A stretch of DNA of 64,000 nucleotides from Pseudomonas vranovensis DSM 16006 (GTDB lineage Bacteria; Pseudomonadota; Gammaproteobacteria; Pseudomonadales; Pseudomonadaceae): positions 124,001-188,000 of the forward strand of contig NZ_AUED01000002.1 of assembly GCF_000425805.1 (NCBI RefSeq), given 5' to 3'. Shown here one piece after another: positions 36,746 through 44,948 of this stretch (its first letter is position 1; every line of letters starts with the position of its first letter). The notes beneath the pieces are model-generated. The model was not told the DNA's origin. It searched no databases and saw nothing but the letters and a program-made list of their open reading frames with translations. The position numbers and the translations under genes were made by a program.

Positions 36746-37630
36746 ATGAACCATGACGTCATCATCACCTGCGCCCTCACTGGCGCCGGCGACACCGCCA
36801 GCAAGAGCCACCTGGTACCGGTTACTCCCAAGCAGATCGCAGCAGCCGCAGTCGAAGCCGCCAAGGCCGGTGCCACCGTGGTCCACTGCCATGTCCGCGA
36901 CCCACAGACCGGCCGCTTCAGCCGCGATGTGGCGCTGTACCGCGAAGTGATGGAACGCATCCGCGAGTCGGATGTGGACATCATCGTCAACCTCACCGCC
37001 GGCATGGGCGGCGACCTGGAGATCGGCCCGGGCGAAACGCCGCTGGAGTTCGGCGCCGGCACCGACCTGATCGGCCCGCTGGAGCGCCTCGCCCACGTCG
37101 AGGCGCTGTTGCCGGAAATCTGCACCCTGGACTGCGGCACCCTCAATTTCGGCGACGGCAACAGCATCTACGTTTCGACCCCGGCACAGCTGCGCGCCGG
37201 TGCCAAGCGCATCACCGAACTGGGTGTCAAAGCGGAGTTGGAAATCTTCGACACCGGCCACCTGTGGTTCGCCAAGCAAATGATCAAGGAAGGCCTGCTT
37301 GACGACCCGCTGTTCCAGCTGTGCCTGGGCATTCCATGGGGGGCTCCGGCCGACACCACCACCATGAAGGCGATGGTCGACAACCTGCCGCCGGGCGTCA
37401 CCTGGGCAGGCTTCGGCATCGGCCGCATGCAAATGCCCATGGCCGCGCAAGCGGTGCTGCTGGGCGGCAACGTGCGGGTTGGGCTGGAAGACAACCTGTA
37501 CCTGGACAAGGGCGTACTGGCCAGCAACGGCCAGTTGGTTGAACGCGCCGGCGAAATCCTCAGCCGCCTTGGCGCGCGGGTACTCACCCCTGCCGAAGGC
37601 CGCGCCAAAATGAACCTGACCCGCCGCTGA
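36746..37630 (+). CDS. cdhC: 3-dehydrocarnitine:acetyl-CoA trimethylamine transferase (BKACE family)
   Basis: A 294-residue TIM-barrel beta-keto acid cleavage enzyme (DUF849). Metal-site motif VVHCHVRD (about 48-55) and the later [30 protein letters not shown] are diagnostic. It converts dehydrocarnitine and acetyl-CoA to betainyl-CoA and acetoacetate. The ATG at 36746 was chosen; the in-frame stretch upstream is REP sequence. cdhA follows after 15 bases. Confidence 0.92.
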   Translation: MNHDVIITCALTGAGDTASKSHLVPVTPKQIAAAAVEAAKAGATVVHCHVRDPQTGRFSRDVALYREVMERIRESDVDIIVNLTAGMGGDLEIGPGETPLEFGAGTDLIGPLERLAHVEALLPEICTLDCGTLNFGDGNSIYVSTPAQLRAGAKRITELGVKAELEIFDTGHLWFAKQMIKEGLLDDPLFQLCLGIPWGAPADTTTMKAMVDNLPPGVTWAGFGIGRMQMPMAAQAVLLGGNVRVGLEDNLYLDKGVLASNGQLVERAGEILSRLGARVLTPAEGRAKMNLTRR

Positions 37631-37645
37631 ACACTGGAGAGCACG

Positions 37646-38611
37646 ATGAGCTTTATCACCGAGATCAAGACGTTCGCAGCCCTGGGCAGCGGTGTGATTG
37701 GCAGCGGCTGGGTGGCCCGCGCCCTGGCCCACGGCCTGGACGTAGTGGCCTGGGACCCGGCACCCGGCGCCGAGACGGCGCTGCGCAAGCGCATTGCCAA
37801 TGCCTGGCCGGCCCTGGAGAAACAGGGCCTGGCGCCGGGCGCCTCGCAAGATCGCCTGCGCTTCGTCGACACCATCGAGGCGTGTGTGCGCGACGCCGAC
37901 TTCATCCAGGAAAGCGCACCTGAGCGCCTGGACCTGAAACTCGACCTGCACGGCAAGATCAGCGCCGCGGCCAAGCCCAACGCCCTGATCGGCTCCAGTA
38001 CCTCGGGGCTGTTGCCCAGCGAGTTCTACGAGTCCTCCACCCACCCTGAGCGCTGCGTGGTCGGCCACCCGTTCAACCCGGTATACCTGTTGCCACTGGT
38101 GGAAATCGTCGGCGGCAACAAGACCTCGCCCGAGGCCATCGAAGCGGCGAAAGTCGTCTACACCCGCCTGGGTATGCGGCCCTTGCACGTACGCAAGGAA
38201 GTCCCCGGTTTTATCGCCGACCGCCTGCTCGAAGCGCTGTGGCGCGAAGCCCTGCACCTGGTCAACGACGGCGTGGCCACCACCGGCGAAATCGACGACG
38301 CCATTCGCTTTGGTGCCGGCCTGCGCTGGTCGTTCATGGGCACCTTCCTGACCTACACCCTGGCCGGGGGCGATGCCGGCATGCGCCACTTCATGTCCCA
38401 GTTCGGCCCGGCGCTGCAGTTGCCCTGGACCTACCTGCCCGCGCCGGCGCTCACCGAAGACCTGATCGATGCCGTGGTCGACGGCACCAGCGAACAACTG
38501 GGCAAGCGCAGCATCAACTCGCTTGAGCGCTATCGTGATGATTGCCTGCTGGCCGTGCTGGATGCGGTCAAAACCACCAAGGCCAAGCACGGCATGGCCT
38601 TCAGCGACTGA
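37646..38611 (+). CDS. cdhA: L-carnitine dehydrogenase
   Basis: A 321-residue 3-hydroxyacyl-CoA-dehydrogenase-type enzyme that oxidises L-carnitine to 3-dehydrocarnitine with NAD. Rossmann motif GSGVIGSGW at 14-22; the [13 protein letters not shown] and [17 protein letters not shown] segments hold the catalytic Ser/His as in the family. It starts after a GGAGAG site and sits between cdhC and cdhB. Confidence 0.94.
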   Translation: MSFITEIKTFAALGSGVIGSGWVARALAHGLDVVAWDPAPGAETALRKRIANAWPALEKQGLAPGASQDRLRFVDTIEACVRDADFIQESAPERLDLKLDLHGKISAAAKPNALIGSSTSGLLPSEFYESSTHPERCVVGHPFNPVYLLPLVEIVGGNKTSPEAIEAAKVVYTRLGMRPLHVRKEVPGFIADRLLEALWREALHLVNDGVATTGEIDDAIRFGAGLRWSFMGTFLTYTLAGGDAGMRHFMSQFGPALQLPWTYLPAPALTEDLIDAVVDGTSEQLGKRSINSLERYRDDCLLAVLDAVKTTKAKHGMAFSD

Positions 38612-38624
38612 CCGGAGTGTTGTG

Positions 38625-39089
38625 ATGCCCGCCTTGATCACCTACCAGACCCCAGTCCAGGCGGACTGGGTCGACTACAACGGGCATTTGCGCGATGCCT
38701 TCTACCTGTTGATTTTCAGCTATGCCACCGATGCCTTCATGGACCACATCGGCCTGGACAGCGACAACCGCAGCGCCAGCGGGCACTCGCTGTTTACCCT
38801 GGAGTGCCACCTGAACTACCTGCATGAAGTGAAGCTGGGCACAGAGGTGTGGGTGCAAACCCAGGTGATCGGCTTTGACCGCAAGCGCCTGCACCTTTAC
38901 CACAGCCTGCACCGCGAGGGCTTCGACGAAGCCTTGGCGGCCAGTGAGCAGATGCTGTTGCATGTGGACCTGGCGGGGCCCCGCTCTGCGCCCTTTGCGC
39001 CTGAGATTGCGCAGCGGTTGCAGGCCATTGTGGATGAGCAACAAGACCTGCCGGCAGCGGCATTCATTGGCCGGGTGATTGGCCTGTAG
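38625..39089 (+). CDS. cdhB: Betainyl-CoA thioesterase
   Basis: A 154-residue hot-dog thioesterase of the 4HBT type (VDYNGHLRDAFYLLIFSYATDAFMDHIG; GHSLFTLECHLNYLHEVKLGTEV; the Asn-Gly-His pattern is the family active-site region). It hydrolyses betainyl-CoA to glycine betaine, which enters the Gbc pathway. The ATG at 38625 has GGAG seven bases upstream; a GTG three bases earlier is an alternative. Last gene of the carnitine operon. Confidence 0.92.
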   Translation: MPALITYQTPVQADWVDYNGHLRDAFYLLIFSYATDAFMDHIGLDSDNRSASGHSLFTLECHLNYLHEVKLGTEVWVQTQVIGFDRKRLHLYHSLHREGFDEALAASEQMLLHVDLAGPRSAPFAPEIAQRLQAIVDEQQDLPAAAFIGRVIGL

Positions 39090-39163
39090 GAGCGGCGGTG
39101 CGACTTGCCCCGCGATGCGATGTGCCTGTGAGATTGCTATCGCGGGGCAAGCCCGCTCCCGCT
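39084..39163. repeat. REP pair after cdhB
   Basis: Inverted REP pair (CTGTAGGAGCGGCGGTGCGACTTGCC and ATCGCGGGGCAAGCCCGCTCCCGC) that begins inside the last codons of cdhB. Together with the following hairpin it fills half of the 330-base gap to the next gene. Confidence 0.88.
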
Positions 39164-39172
39164 CAACCCATA

Positions 39173-39215
39173 AAAAAACCCCGGTAAGCCGTGACGCAAC
39201 CGGGGTCAAGCAAGA
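39173..39215 (-). terminator. Intrinsic terminator-like hairpin downstream of cdhB
   Basis: Stem ACCCCGGT / ACCGGGGT with a 12-base loop. The T-run (seven bases) lies on the minus-strand side, so it would stop leftward transcription toward cdhB, or merely stabilise the rightward message. The rest of the gap to 39419 shows no other clear element apart from scattered CGAC motifs (39312, 39341). Confidence 0.55.
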
Positions 39216-39419
39216 GCATCTGCATGCGCGAAGCGGGAGGTGACCAAACCTTCCTGTAACTGTGCATGGCCCCAGTGTGCAGCCTCCCCGTCCCGATGAT
39301 TTAGCCGAAAACGACCTGTTCATAGCCAAAGCGGCCATTGCGACATTCTGCCCTTGCCGCGGCCCACCCACGCCCACAGAATCGACTCACGATCACACCT
39401 GCAAACAAGGACAACAACC

Positions 39420-39674
39420 ATGATGCATGCGGATTTGATTGATCAGGACGACCTGCTGGGCCAGCTGCGCGCGCTGGGGTTCGAGATGCCGGCCGACGCC
39501 AGTGCCGAACAGGCCTGCGAGTGTGCGGTGCGGGGCTTGAGCGAGCCGCGGGCCAAGGCCCTGAAGGGAATGGTCGAGCAGATGTACACCGGTAACGCGA
39601 CGATTCTGCCGGCGGTGCGCCAGGCCATCGAAAAGCAGCTGTTACCGGCGTTGGCGCAGTTCAACAGTCGCTAA
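39420..39674 (+). CDS. Small conserved hypothetical protein (84 residues)
   Basis: An 84-residue soluble, acidic, mostly helical protein (MMHADLIDQDDLLGQLRALGFEMPADASAEQACECAVRGLSEPRAKALKGMVEQMY). It is preceded by an AAGGA site eight bases from the ATG. Two cysteines lie close together (ACECA). I do not recognise a family. A small gene at this place beside gbdR also exists in P. aeruginosa as I recall, which supports it being real. REP elements flank it on both sides, so it is probably its own transcription unit. Confidence 0.7.
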   Translation: MMHADLIDQDDLLGQLRALGFEMPADASAEQACECAVRGLSEPRAKALKGMVEQMYTGNATILPAVRQAIEKQLLPALAQFNSR

Positions 39675-39679
39675 ACGCA

Positions 39680-39733
39680 TCACGGGGCAAGCCCGCTCCC
39701 ACAAGCTCTGTGGGAGCGGGCTTGCCCCGCGGT
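39680..39733. repeat. REP pair between the 84-residue protein gene and gbdR
   Basis: Nearly perfect inverted REP pair (CACGGGGCAAGCCCGCTCCCACA / TGTGGGAGCGGGCTTGCCCCGCGG) with a very short spacer, tail to tail between two convergent genes. Confidence 0.92.
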
Positions 39734-39747
39734 GAATTCACCCCAAT

Positions 39748-40851
39748 TCAGAGCCTCACACTGGCAAACGTCGACTCGTTGCGCGCCTGGCTCAACGCCG
39801 ACATCGGCCCTGCCAGCGGCGACAACACCAGTGCCTGTGGAATCGGCATCATCGCCACTTGCTGCGCGGTGTTGGAGCCCACGCGCTCGTCACGTGGCGG
39901 AATACCGAAGTACTCGCGGTAGCACTTGGAGAAGTGCGGCGTAGAGACAAACCCGCACACCGACGCCACCTCGATGATCGACATCGGTGTCTGCTTGAGC
40001 AGTTGCCGGGCACGGATCAGGCGCAGCTTGAGGTAGTAGCGCGACGGCGAGCAGTGCAGGTACTTCTGGAACAGGCGCTCCAGCTGGCGACGCGACACCG
40101 CTACATACACAGCCAGTTCGTCCAGGTCGATCGGCTCTTCCAGGTTGGCTTCCATGAGCGCAACGATTTCCTGAAGCTTGGGCTGGTTGGTGCCCAGCAT
40201 GTGCTTGAGCGGCACGCGCTGGTGGTCCTGTTCGTTGCGGATGCGCTCGTAGACGAACATCTCGGAGATCGCCGCCGACAGTTCGCGGCCGTGGTCGCGA
40301 CTGATCAGGTGCAGCATCATGTCCAGCGGCGCGGTGCCGCCAGAGCTGGTGAAGCGGTTGCGGTCGAGGGTGAATAAACGGGTGCTCATGCTCACCCGCG
40401 GGAAAGCCTCCTGCATGGCCGCCAGGCACTCCCAGTGCACACTGCAATCAAAACCATCGAGCAGGCCGGCGCAGGCCAGCGCCCAGCTTCCGGTACACAC
40501 CGCACCCAGGCGACGCGACTGGCGGGCCTGGCTCTGCAGCCACGTCACGTGCTCTCGGGTCACCGTGCGCTGAATGCCGATACCGCCGCAGACGATGACC
40601 GTGTCCATGGCGGGCGCCTTGTGCATCGCCGCGTCCGGGGTGATCTGCAAGCCATCACTGGCCCAGACCTGACCGCCATCCACACTCAAGGTGCTCCAGC
40701 GATACAGTTCACGGCCCGACAGCTGGTTGGCCATGCGCAGCGGCTCGACCGCAGACGCCAGGGAGATGAGGGTGAAGTTGTCCAGCAGCAGGAAGCCGAT
40801 GGATTGAGGTGTGCGGTTCTGGGTTGGGGTCCCGGAGTTGTACGACGTCAT
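39748..40851 (-). CDS. gbdR: Glycine betaine/dimethylglycine-responsive activator (GlxA/AraC family)
   Basis: A 367-residue regulator with an N-terminal DJ-1/PfpI-like ligand domain (SIGFLLLDNFTLISLASAVEPLRMANQLSG; AVCTGSWALACAGLLDG) and a C-terminal AraC domain (SRRQLERLFQKYLHCSPSRYYLKLRLIRARQLLKQTPMSIIEVASVCGFVSTPHFSKCYREYFG). In P. aeruginosa GbdR senses betaine and dimethylglycine and activates gbcA, gbcB, dgcAB, sdaB and the cbc transporter, most of which lie in this window. A sigma-54 promoter match and a possible Crp site lie upstream. Confidence 0.94.
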   Translation of the reverse strand: MTSYNSGTPTQNRTPQSIGFLLLDNFTLISLASAVEPLRMANQLSGRELYRWSTLSVDGGQVWASDGLQITPDAAMHKAPAMDTVIVCGGIGIQRTVTREHVTWLQSQARQSRRLGAVCTGSWALACAGLLDGFDCSVHWECLAAMQEAFPRVSMSTRLFTLDRNRFTSSGGTAPLDMMLHLISRDHGRELSAAISEMFVYERIRNEQDHQRVPLKHMLGTNQPKLQEIVALMEANLEEPIDLDELAVYVAVSRRQLERLFQKYLHCSPSRYYLKLRLIRARQLLKQTPMSIIEVASVCGFVSTPHFSKCYREYFGIPPRDERVGSNTAQQVAMMPIPQALVLSPLAGPMSALSQARNESTFASVRL

Positions 40852-40949
40852 CGCGGTATCTCCTCACACAATGCAGGGTGCGCCTCAGGCAGGCACGGGC
40901 TTTTTTGTCACGGCCCCGATTCGAATGCAGGGGCTTTTGACTATCACAA

Positions 40950-40965
40950 CGCAATTGCCATGCCT
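40950..40965 (-). promoter_or_regulatory. Candidate sigma-54 promoter (-24/-12) of gbdR
   Basis: Read in the gbdR direction the site is AGGCATGGCAATTGCG: GG and GC exactly ten bases apart, with GGCA and TTGC intact and three mismatches to TGGCACG-N4-TTGCA. It would start transcription about 85 bases before the gbdR ATG. It agrees with reports that NtrC and CbrB control gbdR in P. aeruginosa. I could not identify enhancer sites. Confidence 0.6.
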
Positions 40966-41259
40966 GAAATTGAATGGCTATTCAACAAAACCCAAAAACG
41001 ACGTCGCGCAGCGTCTATCTGGCCCCTGCTTCCAGGCCTGGACACAAACGCAAACGACCGGGCTAGCGCCGGTGCGTAGGAAAAATGAGCAGTTCGGTAG
41101 CACTTGTGGGAAGGATGCCCAGAAACGACATGTGACAAATGTCACCCAAGTACTTCAGCCGGGGGTAACAAGCGTTTAAGGCCGGGGTGCCGTGCCGCGC
41201 GCCAAAAGGCGGCGCGCGTACAGGTTATGTGCGAAAAAGGCGCAGCGTCTGTAGGGCAC
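40966..41259. other. gbdR upstream region, no gene seen
   Basis: This stretch between the gbdR sigma-54 site and the sdaB stop holds a possible Crp site, a GC-rich hairpin (41197-41217, stem GCGCGCC) after sdaB that lacks a T-run, and otherwise nothing recognisable. Enhancer sites for NtrC or CbrB would be expected here but no convincing palindrome was found. Confidence 0.5.
41131..41146. promoter_or_regulatory. Candidate Crp/Vfr binding site upstream of gbdR
   Basis: TGTGACAAATGTCACC fits TGTGA-N6-TCACA with one mismatch and contains a perfect GTGACA/TGTCAC inverted repeat. It lies about 190 bases upstream of the predicted sigma-54 start of gbdR, and about 115 bases beyond the sdaB stop. 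Confidence 0.4.
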
Positions 41260-42636
41260 TCAGCACTCAATGGCGCTGACGGCCAGGCCACCGCGCGACG
41301 TTTCCTTGTACTTGTCGTGCATGTCGGCACCGGTATCGCGCATGGTGCGGATCACCCGGTCGAGGGAGATGAAGTGCTCGCCGTCGCCGCGCAGGGCCAT
41401 CTGTGCGGCGTTGATCGCCTTGACCGCAGCAATGGCATTGCGCTCGATGCACGGCACCTGAACCAGGCCGCCCACCGGGTCGCAAGTCAATCCCAGGTTG
41501 TGCTCGAGGCCAATTTCGGCCGCGTTCTCCAGCTGTGCCGGGGTGGCGCCGAGCACTTCTGCCAACCCTGCCGCCGCCATGGCGCAGGCTGAACCGACCT
41601 CGCCCTGGCAGCCGACCTCGGCACCGGAAATCGACGCATTCTTTTTGCACAGAATGCCCACCGCTGCCGCGCCCAGAAAGAAGTCGACCACGTTCGCTTC
41701 ACTGACTTCATCGCTGAAGCGCATGTAGTAGTGCAGCACCGCCGGAATGATCCCCGCTGCGCCATTGGTGGGCGCAGTCACCATGCGCCCGCCGGCGGCG
41801 TTTTCCTCGTTCACCGCCAGGGCATAGAGGTTGACCCACTCCATGGCGCTCAGGGTCGAGCCGATCACATTGGGCTTGTTCAACTCTTGCAGGCTGCGGT
41901 GCAGCTTGGCCGCACGACGCTTCACATTCAGTCCGCCGGGAAGAATGCCTTCGTATTTGAGACCGTTTTCGACACAGGCCTGCATGGCGTGCCACAGCTT
42001 CAACAGCCCAGCGCGAATCTCCTCTTCACTGCGCCAGACCTTTTCGTTTTCCAGCATCAATTGCGACACGCGCAGGTCGTTTTGCTTGCACAACTCCAGC
42101 AGCTCCACGGCACTGTTGAAATCGTAGGGCAACACGGTGTTGTCGGCATCCAACACACCGCTGGCGGCCTGCGCGGCATCGACCACAAAGCCGCCACCAA
42201 CCGAGTAGTAGGTATCGCGGTGCAGCTCGCCCGATGCGCCTTCTGCGATCAGGGTCATGGCATTGGGGTGGTAGGGAAGGTTCTCGTCCAGCAACAACAT
42301 GTCGCGGCCCCAGACAAACCCGACTTCGAGCCTGCCATCGAGGAGCAAGGTGTCTGTCTCGCGCAAGGTGGCAATGCGCAGGCCGATCTGCGACGGGTCG
42401 ATTGCATCTGGCCATTCGCCCATCAGGCCCATGATCACTGCATTGTCGCTGCCATGGCCGATACCGGTAGCCGACAGCGAGCCGTACAGGCGCACCTCGA
42501 TGCGTCGCACCTGCTCAAGCTCACCGCGCTCACGCAGGCCCTGGACGAACAACGCCGCCGCCCGCATCGGGCCCACGGTATGGGAACTGGAAGGGCCGAC
42601 GCCGATCTTGAACAGGTCGAACACACTGATGGCCAT
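41260..42636 (-). CDS. sdaB: L-serine dehydratase (iron-sulfur type)
   Basis: A 458-residue single-chain L-serine ammonia-lyase that converts serine to pyruvate and ammonia with a 4Fe-4S cluster. The N-terminal beta domain ([24 protein letters not shown]) and the C-terminal alpha domain with cluster cysteines ([38 protein letters not shown]) are both complete. In this locus it ends the route betaine to glycine to serine to pyruvate. Also annotated sdaA in some genomes. The ATG at 42636 follows a strong AGGAGG site; 51 upstream codons in frame are rejected. Confidence 0.94.
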   Translation of the reverse strand: MAISVFDLFKIGVGPSSSHTVGPMRAAALFVQGLRERGELEQVRRIEVRLYGSLSATGIGHGSDNAVIMGLMGEWPDAIDPSQIGLRIATLRETDTLLLDGRLEVGFVWGRDMLLLDENLPYHPNAMTLIAEGASGELHRDTYYSVGGGFVVDAAQAASGVLDADNTVLPYDFNSAVELLELCKQNDLRVSQLMLENEKVWRSEEEIRAGLLKLWHAMQACVENGLKYEGILPGGLNVKRRAAKLHRSLQELNKPNVIGSTLSAMEWVNLYALAVNEENAAGGRMVTAPTNGAAGIIPAVLHYYMRFSDEVSEANVVDFFLGAAAVGILCKKNASISGAEVGCQGEVGSACAMAAAGLAEVLGATPAQLENAAEIGLEHNLGLTCDPVGGLVQVPCIERNAIAAVKAINAAQMALRGDGEHFISLDRVIRTMRDTGADMHDKYKETSRGGLAVSAIEC

Positions 42637-42892
42637 GCCACCTACCTCCTGATTGAGCAGCCGCCCACAGCCCACGCCAAGGACGGTGCAACTGCTACGC
42701 TGATTAGGCGGCAATCCGCCGAATTCGCGCATCATCAGGCTTTTGACCCGAGGTCTGACGTCTGCAACCGACGTGCTCTTGCTCAGCAACGCCGCCAGTT
42801 GTCACCCGCGTCCATGCGCCGTTTTTTTACGGTGCAGATGCACTGAAACCACGTTTACGGGGCGGGAAAAATCTGTAAACGACCTCATCGAC
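42637..42892. other. sdaB side of the sdaB-choX divergent region, no gene seen
   Basis: Holds the sdaB promoter and two unexplained inverted structures: GCGCCGT/ACGGTGC around a T7 loop (42817-42834), and CGTTTAC (42852-42858) with GTAAACG (42875-42881) separated by 16 bases. The second could be an operator for a TetR-type regulator such as BetI, but that is a guess. Confidence 0.4.
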
Positions 42893-42925
42893 ACTGGATG
42901 CGACCCTGTCTGTACTGGATACGAC
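42893..42925. promoter_or_regulatory. Candidate GbdR operator upstream of choX
   Basis: ACTGGATGCGAC (42893-42904) and ACTGGATACGAC (42914-42925), direct repeats 21 bases apart with one mismatch. It is the best-conserved example of the CGAC half-site pair in this window, about 160 bases before choX and 257 before sdaB. Both genes are GbdR targets in P. aeruginosa. The 160 bases that follow to choX contain no other clear motif. Confidence 0.55.
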
Positions 42926-43086
42926 GCACCCTGTAGGCGTTTGATTTTCGCTGTTAGATGATCGGTATCGACTCGATTGCACGGCACCTGTCCCGCTATA
43001 GCCCGATAGCCAGGCCCGACCGACTGCAAACCATAAAGCACGGCGGTCCCGTGGGACGTCCGAGAAAAACATCAGGAGTCCATCGT

Positions 43087-44034
43087 ATGAAAGGTTCACC
43101 TTCGCTGTTGCTGGCCGCGGCGCTGAGTCTGCCGGTGCTGGCCCAGGCCGCCGAGCCCGAGCAGTGCCATACCGTCAACTTCTCCGATGTCGGCTGGACC
43201 GACATCACCGTGACCACCGCAGTCACCAGCGTGGTGTTGCAGTCGCTGGGCTACAAGACCAAGACCACCATGATCTCGGTCCCGGTGACCTACAAGTCGC
43301 TGGCCGATGGCAAAAATATGGATGTGTTTCTCGGCAACTGGATGCCAACCATGGAAAACGACATCAAGCAGTACCGCGATGCCGGCACCGTGGAAACCGT
43401 ACGGGCGAACCTCGAGAACGCCAAGTACACCCTGGCTGTACCTCAGGCGCTGTATGACAAGGGCCTGAAAACCTTCGCCGACATTCCCAAGTTCAAGAAG
43501 GAGCTGGACGGCAAGATCTACGGGATCGAGCCTGGCAATGACGGCAACCGCACCATTCAAACCATGATCGACAAGAACGCCTTCGGCCTCAAGGACGCCG
43601 GTTTCAAGGTGGTCGAATCCAGCGAGGCCGGCATGCTCTCGCAGGTTGAACGCGCCCAGCGCCGTGACACCGCCGTGGTGTTCCTGGGCTGGGAACCGCA
43701 CCCGATGAACACCCGCTTCAAGATGAAATACCTGGACGGGGGCGATGACTTCTTCGGTCCCGAATACGGCAAGGCCACGGTGCTGACCAACACGCGCAAG
43801 GGCTATGTGCAGGAATGCAGCAACGTCGGTCAGTTGTTGAAAAACCTGTCCTTCACCCTGGACATGGAAAGCACCCTGATGGGCAACGTCCTGGACGACA
43901 AAATGAAACCCGACGCCGCAGCCAAGGCCTGGCTGAAAAAGAACCCTCAGGTACTCGATACCTGGCTGGCAGGGGTTACCACCGTTGACGGCAAACCGGG
44001 CCTGGAAGCGGCCAAAGCCAAACTGACGCAGTAA
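43087..44034 (+). CDS. choX: Choline/betaine-binding periplasmic protein
   Basis: A 315-residue substrate-binding protein, also named CbcX, with signal peptide MKGSPSLLLAAALSLPVLAQA|AEP. The OpuAC fold shows VGWTDITVTTAV near the N terminus and SSEAGMLSQVERAQRRDTAVVFLGWEPHPMN, with the Trp and Tyr residues that box a trimethylammonium group. It is the cognate binding protein of CbcWV, encoded downstream. An in-frame ATG 43 codons earlier gives no signal peptide and is rejected. Confidence 0.93.
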   Translation: MKGSPSLLLAAALSLPVLAQAAEPEQCHTVNFSDVGWTDITVTTAVTSVVLQSLGYKTKTTMISVPVTYKSLADGKNMDVFLGNWMPTMENDIKQYRDAGTVETVRANLENAKYTLAVPQALYDKGLKTFADIPKFKKELDGKIYGIEPGNDGNRTIQTMIDKNAFGLKDAGFKVVESSEAGMLSQVERAQRRDTAVVFLGWEPHPMNTRFKMKYLDGGDDFFGPEYGKATVLTNTRKGYVQECSNVGQLLKNLSFTLDMESTLMGNVLDDKMKPDAAAKAWLKKNPQVLDTWLAGVTTVDGKPGLEAAKAKLTQ

Positions 44035-44041
44035 GCACCAC

Positions 44042-44066
44042 CTGCGGCGGGTTCGCCCGCCGCAGG
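44042..44066 (+). terminator. Strong hairpin between choX and cbcW
   Basis: Stem CTGCGGCGGG / CCCGCCGCAG closed by a TTCG tetraloop, eight bases after the choX stop. The following sequence has only a loose T-run (ATCTTTT), so it probably acts as a partial terminator or as 3' protection. Either would give an excess of binding protein over permease. Confidence 0.65.
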
Positions 44067-44102
44067 CTGTCTTCAATCTTTTGCAGGTGGACGCTCGCTA
44101 TC

Positions 44103-44948
44103 ATGCTGATCGATCAAAAAATACCACTGGGCCAGTACATCGCAGGCTTCGTCGAATGGTTGACCCAACACGGCGCCAACTACTTCGATGCCTTCGCCGA
44201 AGCACTGGAATTGATGATTCACGGGGTGACCGGGGCGTTGACCTGGTTCAATCCTTTCGTCCTGATCGGCCTGGTTGCAGTGATCGCGCACCTGATCCAG
44301 CGCAAATGGGCGCTGACCGCCTTCTGCGTGCTGTCATTCCTGCTGATCCTCAATCTGGGTTACTGGCAAGAAACCATGGAAACCCTGGCCCAGGTGCTGT
44401 TCGCCACCATGGTCTGCGTGGCCATCGGCGTACCGCTGGGCATCCTCGCCGCCCACAAGCCGATGTTCTATACCGCCATGCGTCCGGTGCTGGACTTGAT
44501 GCAGACGGTGCCCACCTTCGTCTACCTGATCCCGACACTGACCCTGTTCGGCCTGGGCGTGGTACCGGGGCTGATCTCCACGGTGGTGTTCGCCATCGCC
44601 GCACCGATCCGCCTCACTTACCTGGGCATTTGCGACGTACCCCAGGAGCTGCTGGATGCCGGCAAGGCCTTCGGTTGCTCGCGCCGACAACTGCTCTCGC
44701 GCATCGAACTGCCCCACGCCATGCCGAGCATCGCTGCCGGCGTCACCCAATGCATCATGCTGTCACTGTCGATGGTGGTCATTGCCGCCCTGGTGGGCGC
44801 CGACGGCCTGGGCAAACCTGTGGTCAACGCACTGAACACCGCCGATATCGCCCTGGGCTTCGAAGCAGGTCTTGCGATCGTGCTGCTGGCGATCATGCTC
44901 GACCGTATCTGCAAACAACCCGACGCACCGGTAAGGAGTGAAGCATGA
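44103..44948 (+). CDS. cbcW: Choline/betaine/carnitine ABC transporter permease
   Basis: A 281-residue inner-membrane permease of the ProW/OpuAB type with about six membrane segments. The EAA-type coupling loop (DVPQELLDAGKAFGCSRRQLLSRIELPHAMPSIAAG) lies near 185-220. It is the only permease in this locus and, by analogy with P. aeruginosa, serves ChoX, CaiX and BetX binding proteins. Its stop overlaps the cbcV start (four bases). Confidence 0.93.
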   Translation: MLIDQKIPLGQYIAGFVEWLTQHGANYFDAFAEALELMIHGVTGALTWFNPFVLIGLVAVIAHLIQRKWALTAFCVLSFLLILNLGYWQETMETLAQVLFATMVCVAIGVPLGILAAHKPMFYTAMRPVLDLMQTVPTFVYLIPTLTLFGLGVVPGLISTVVFAIAAPIRLTYLGICDVPQELLDAGKAFGCSRRQLLSRIELPHAMPSIAAGVTQCIMLSLSMVVIAALVGADGLGKPVVNALNTADIALGFEAGLAIVLLAIMLDRICKQPDAPVRSEA

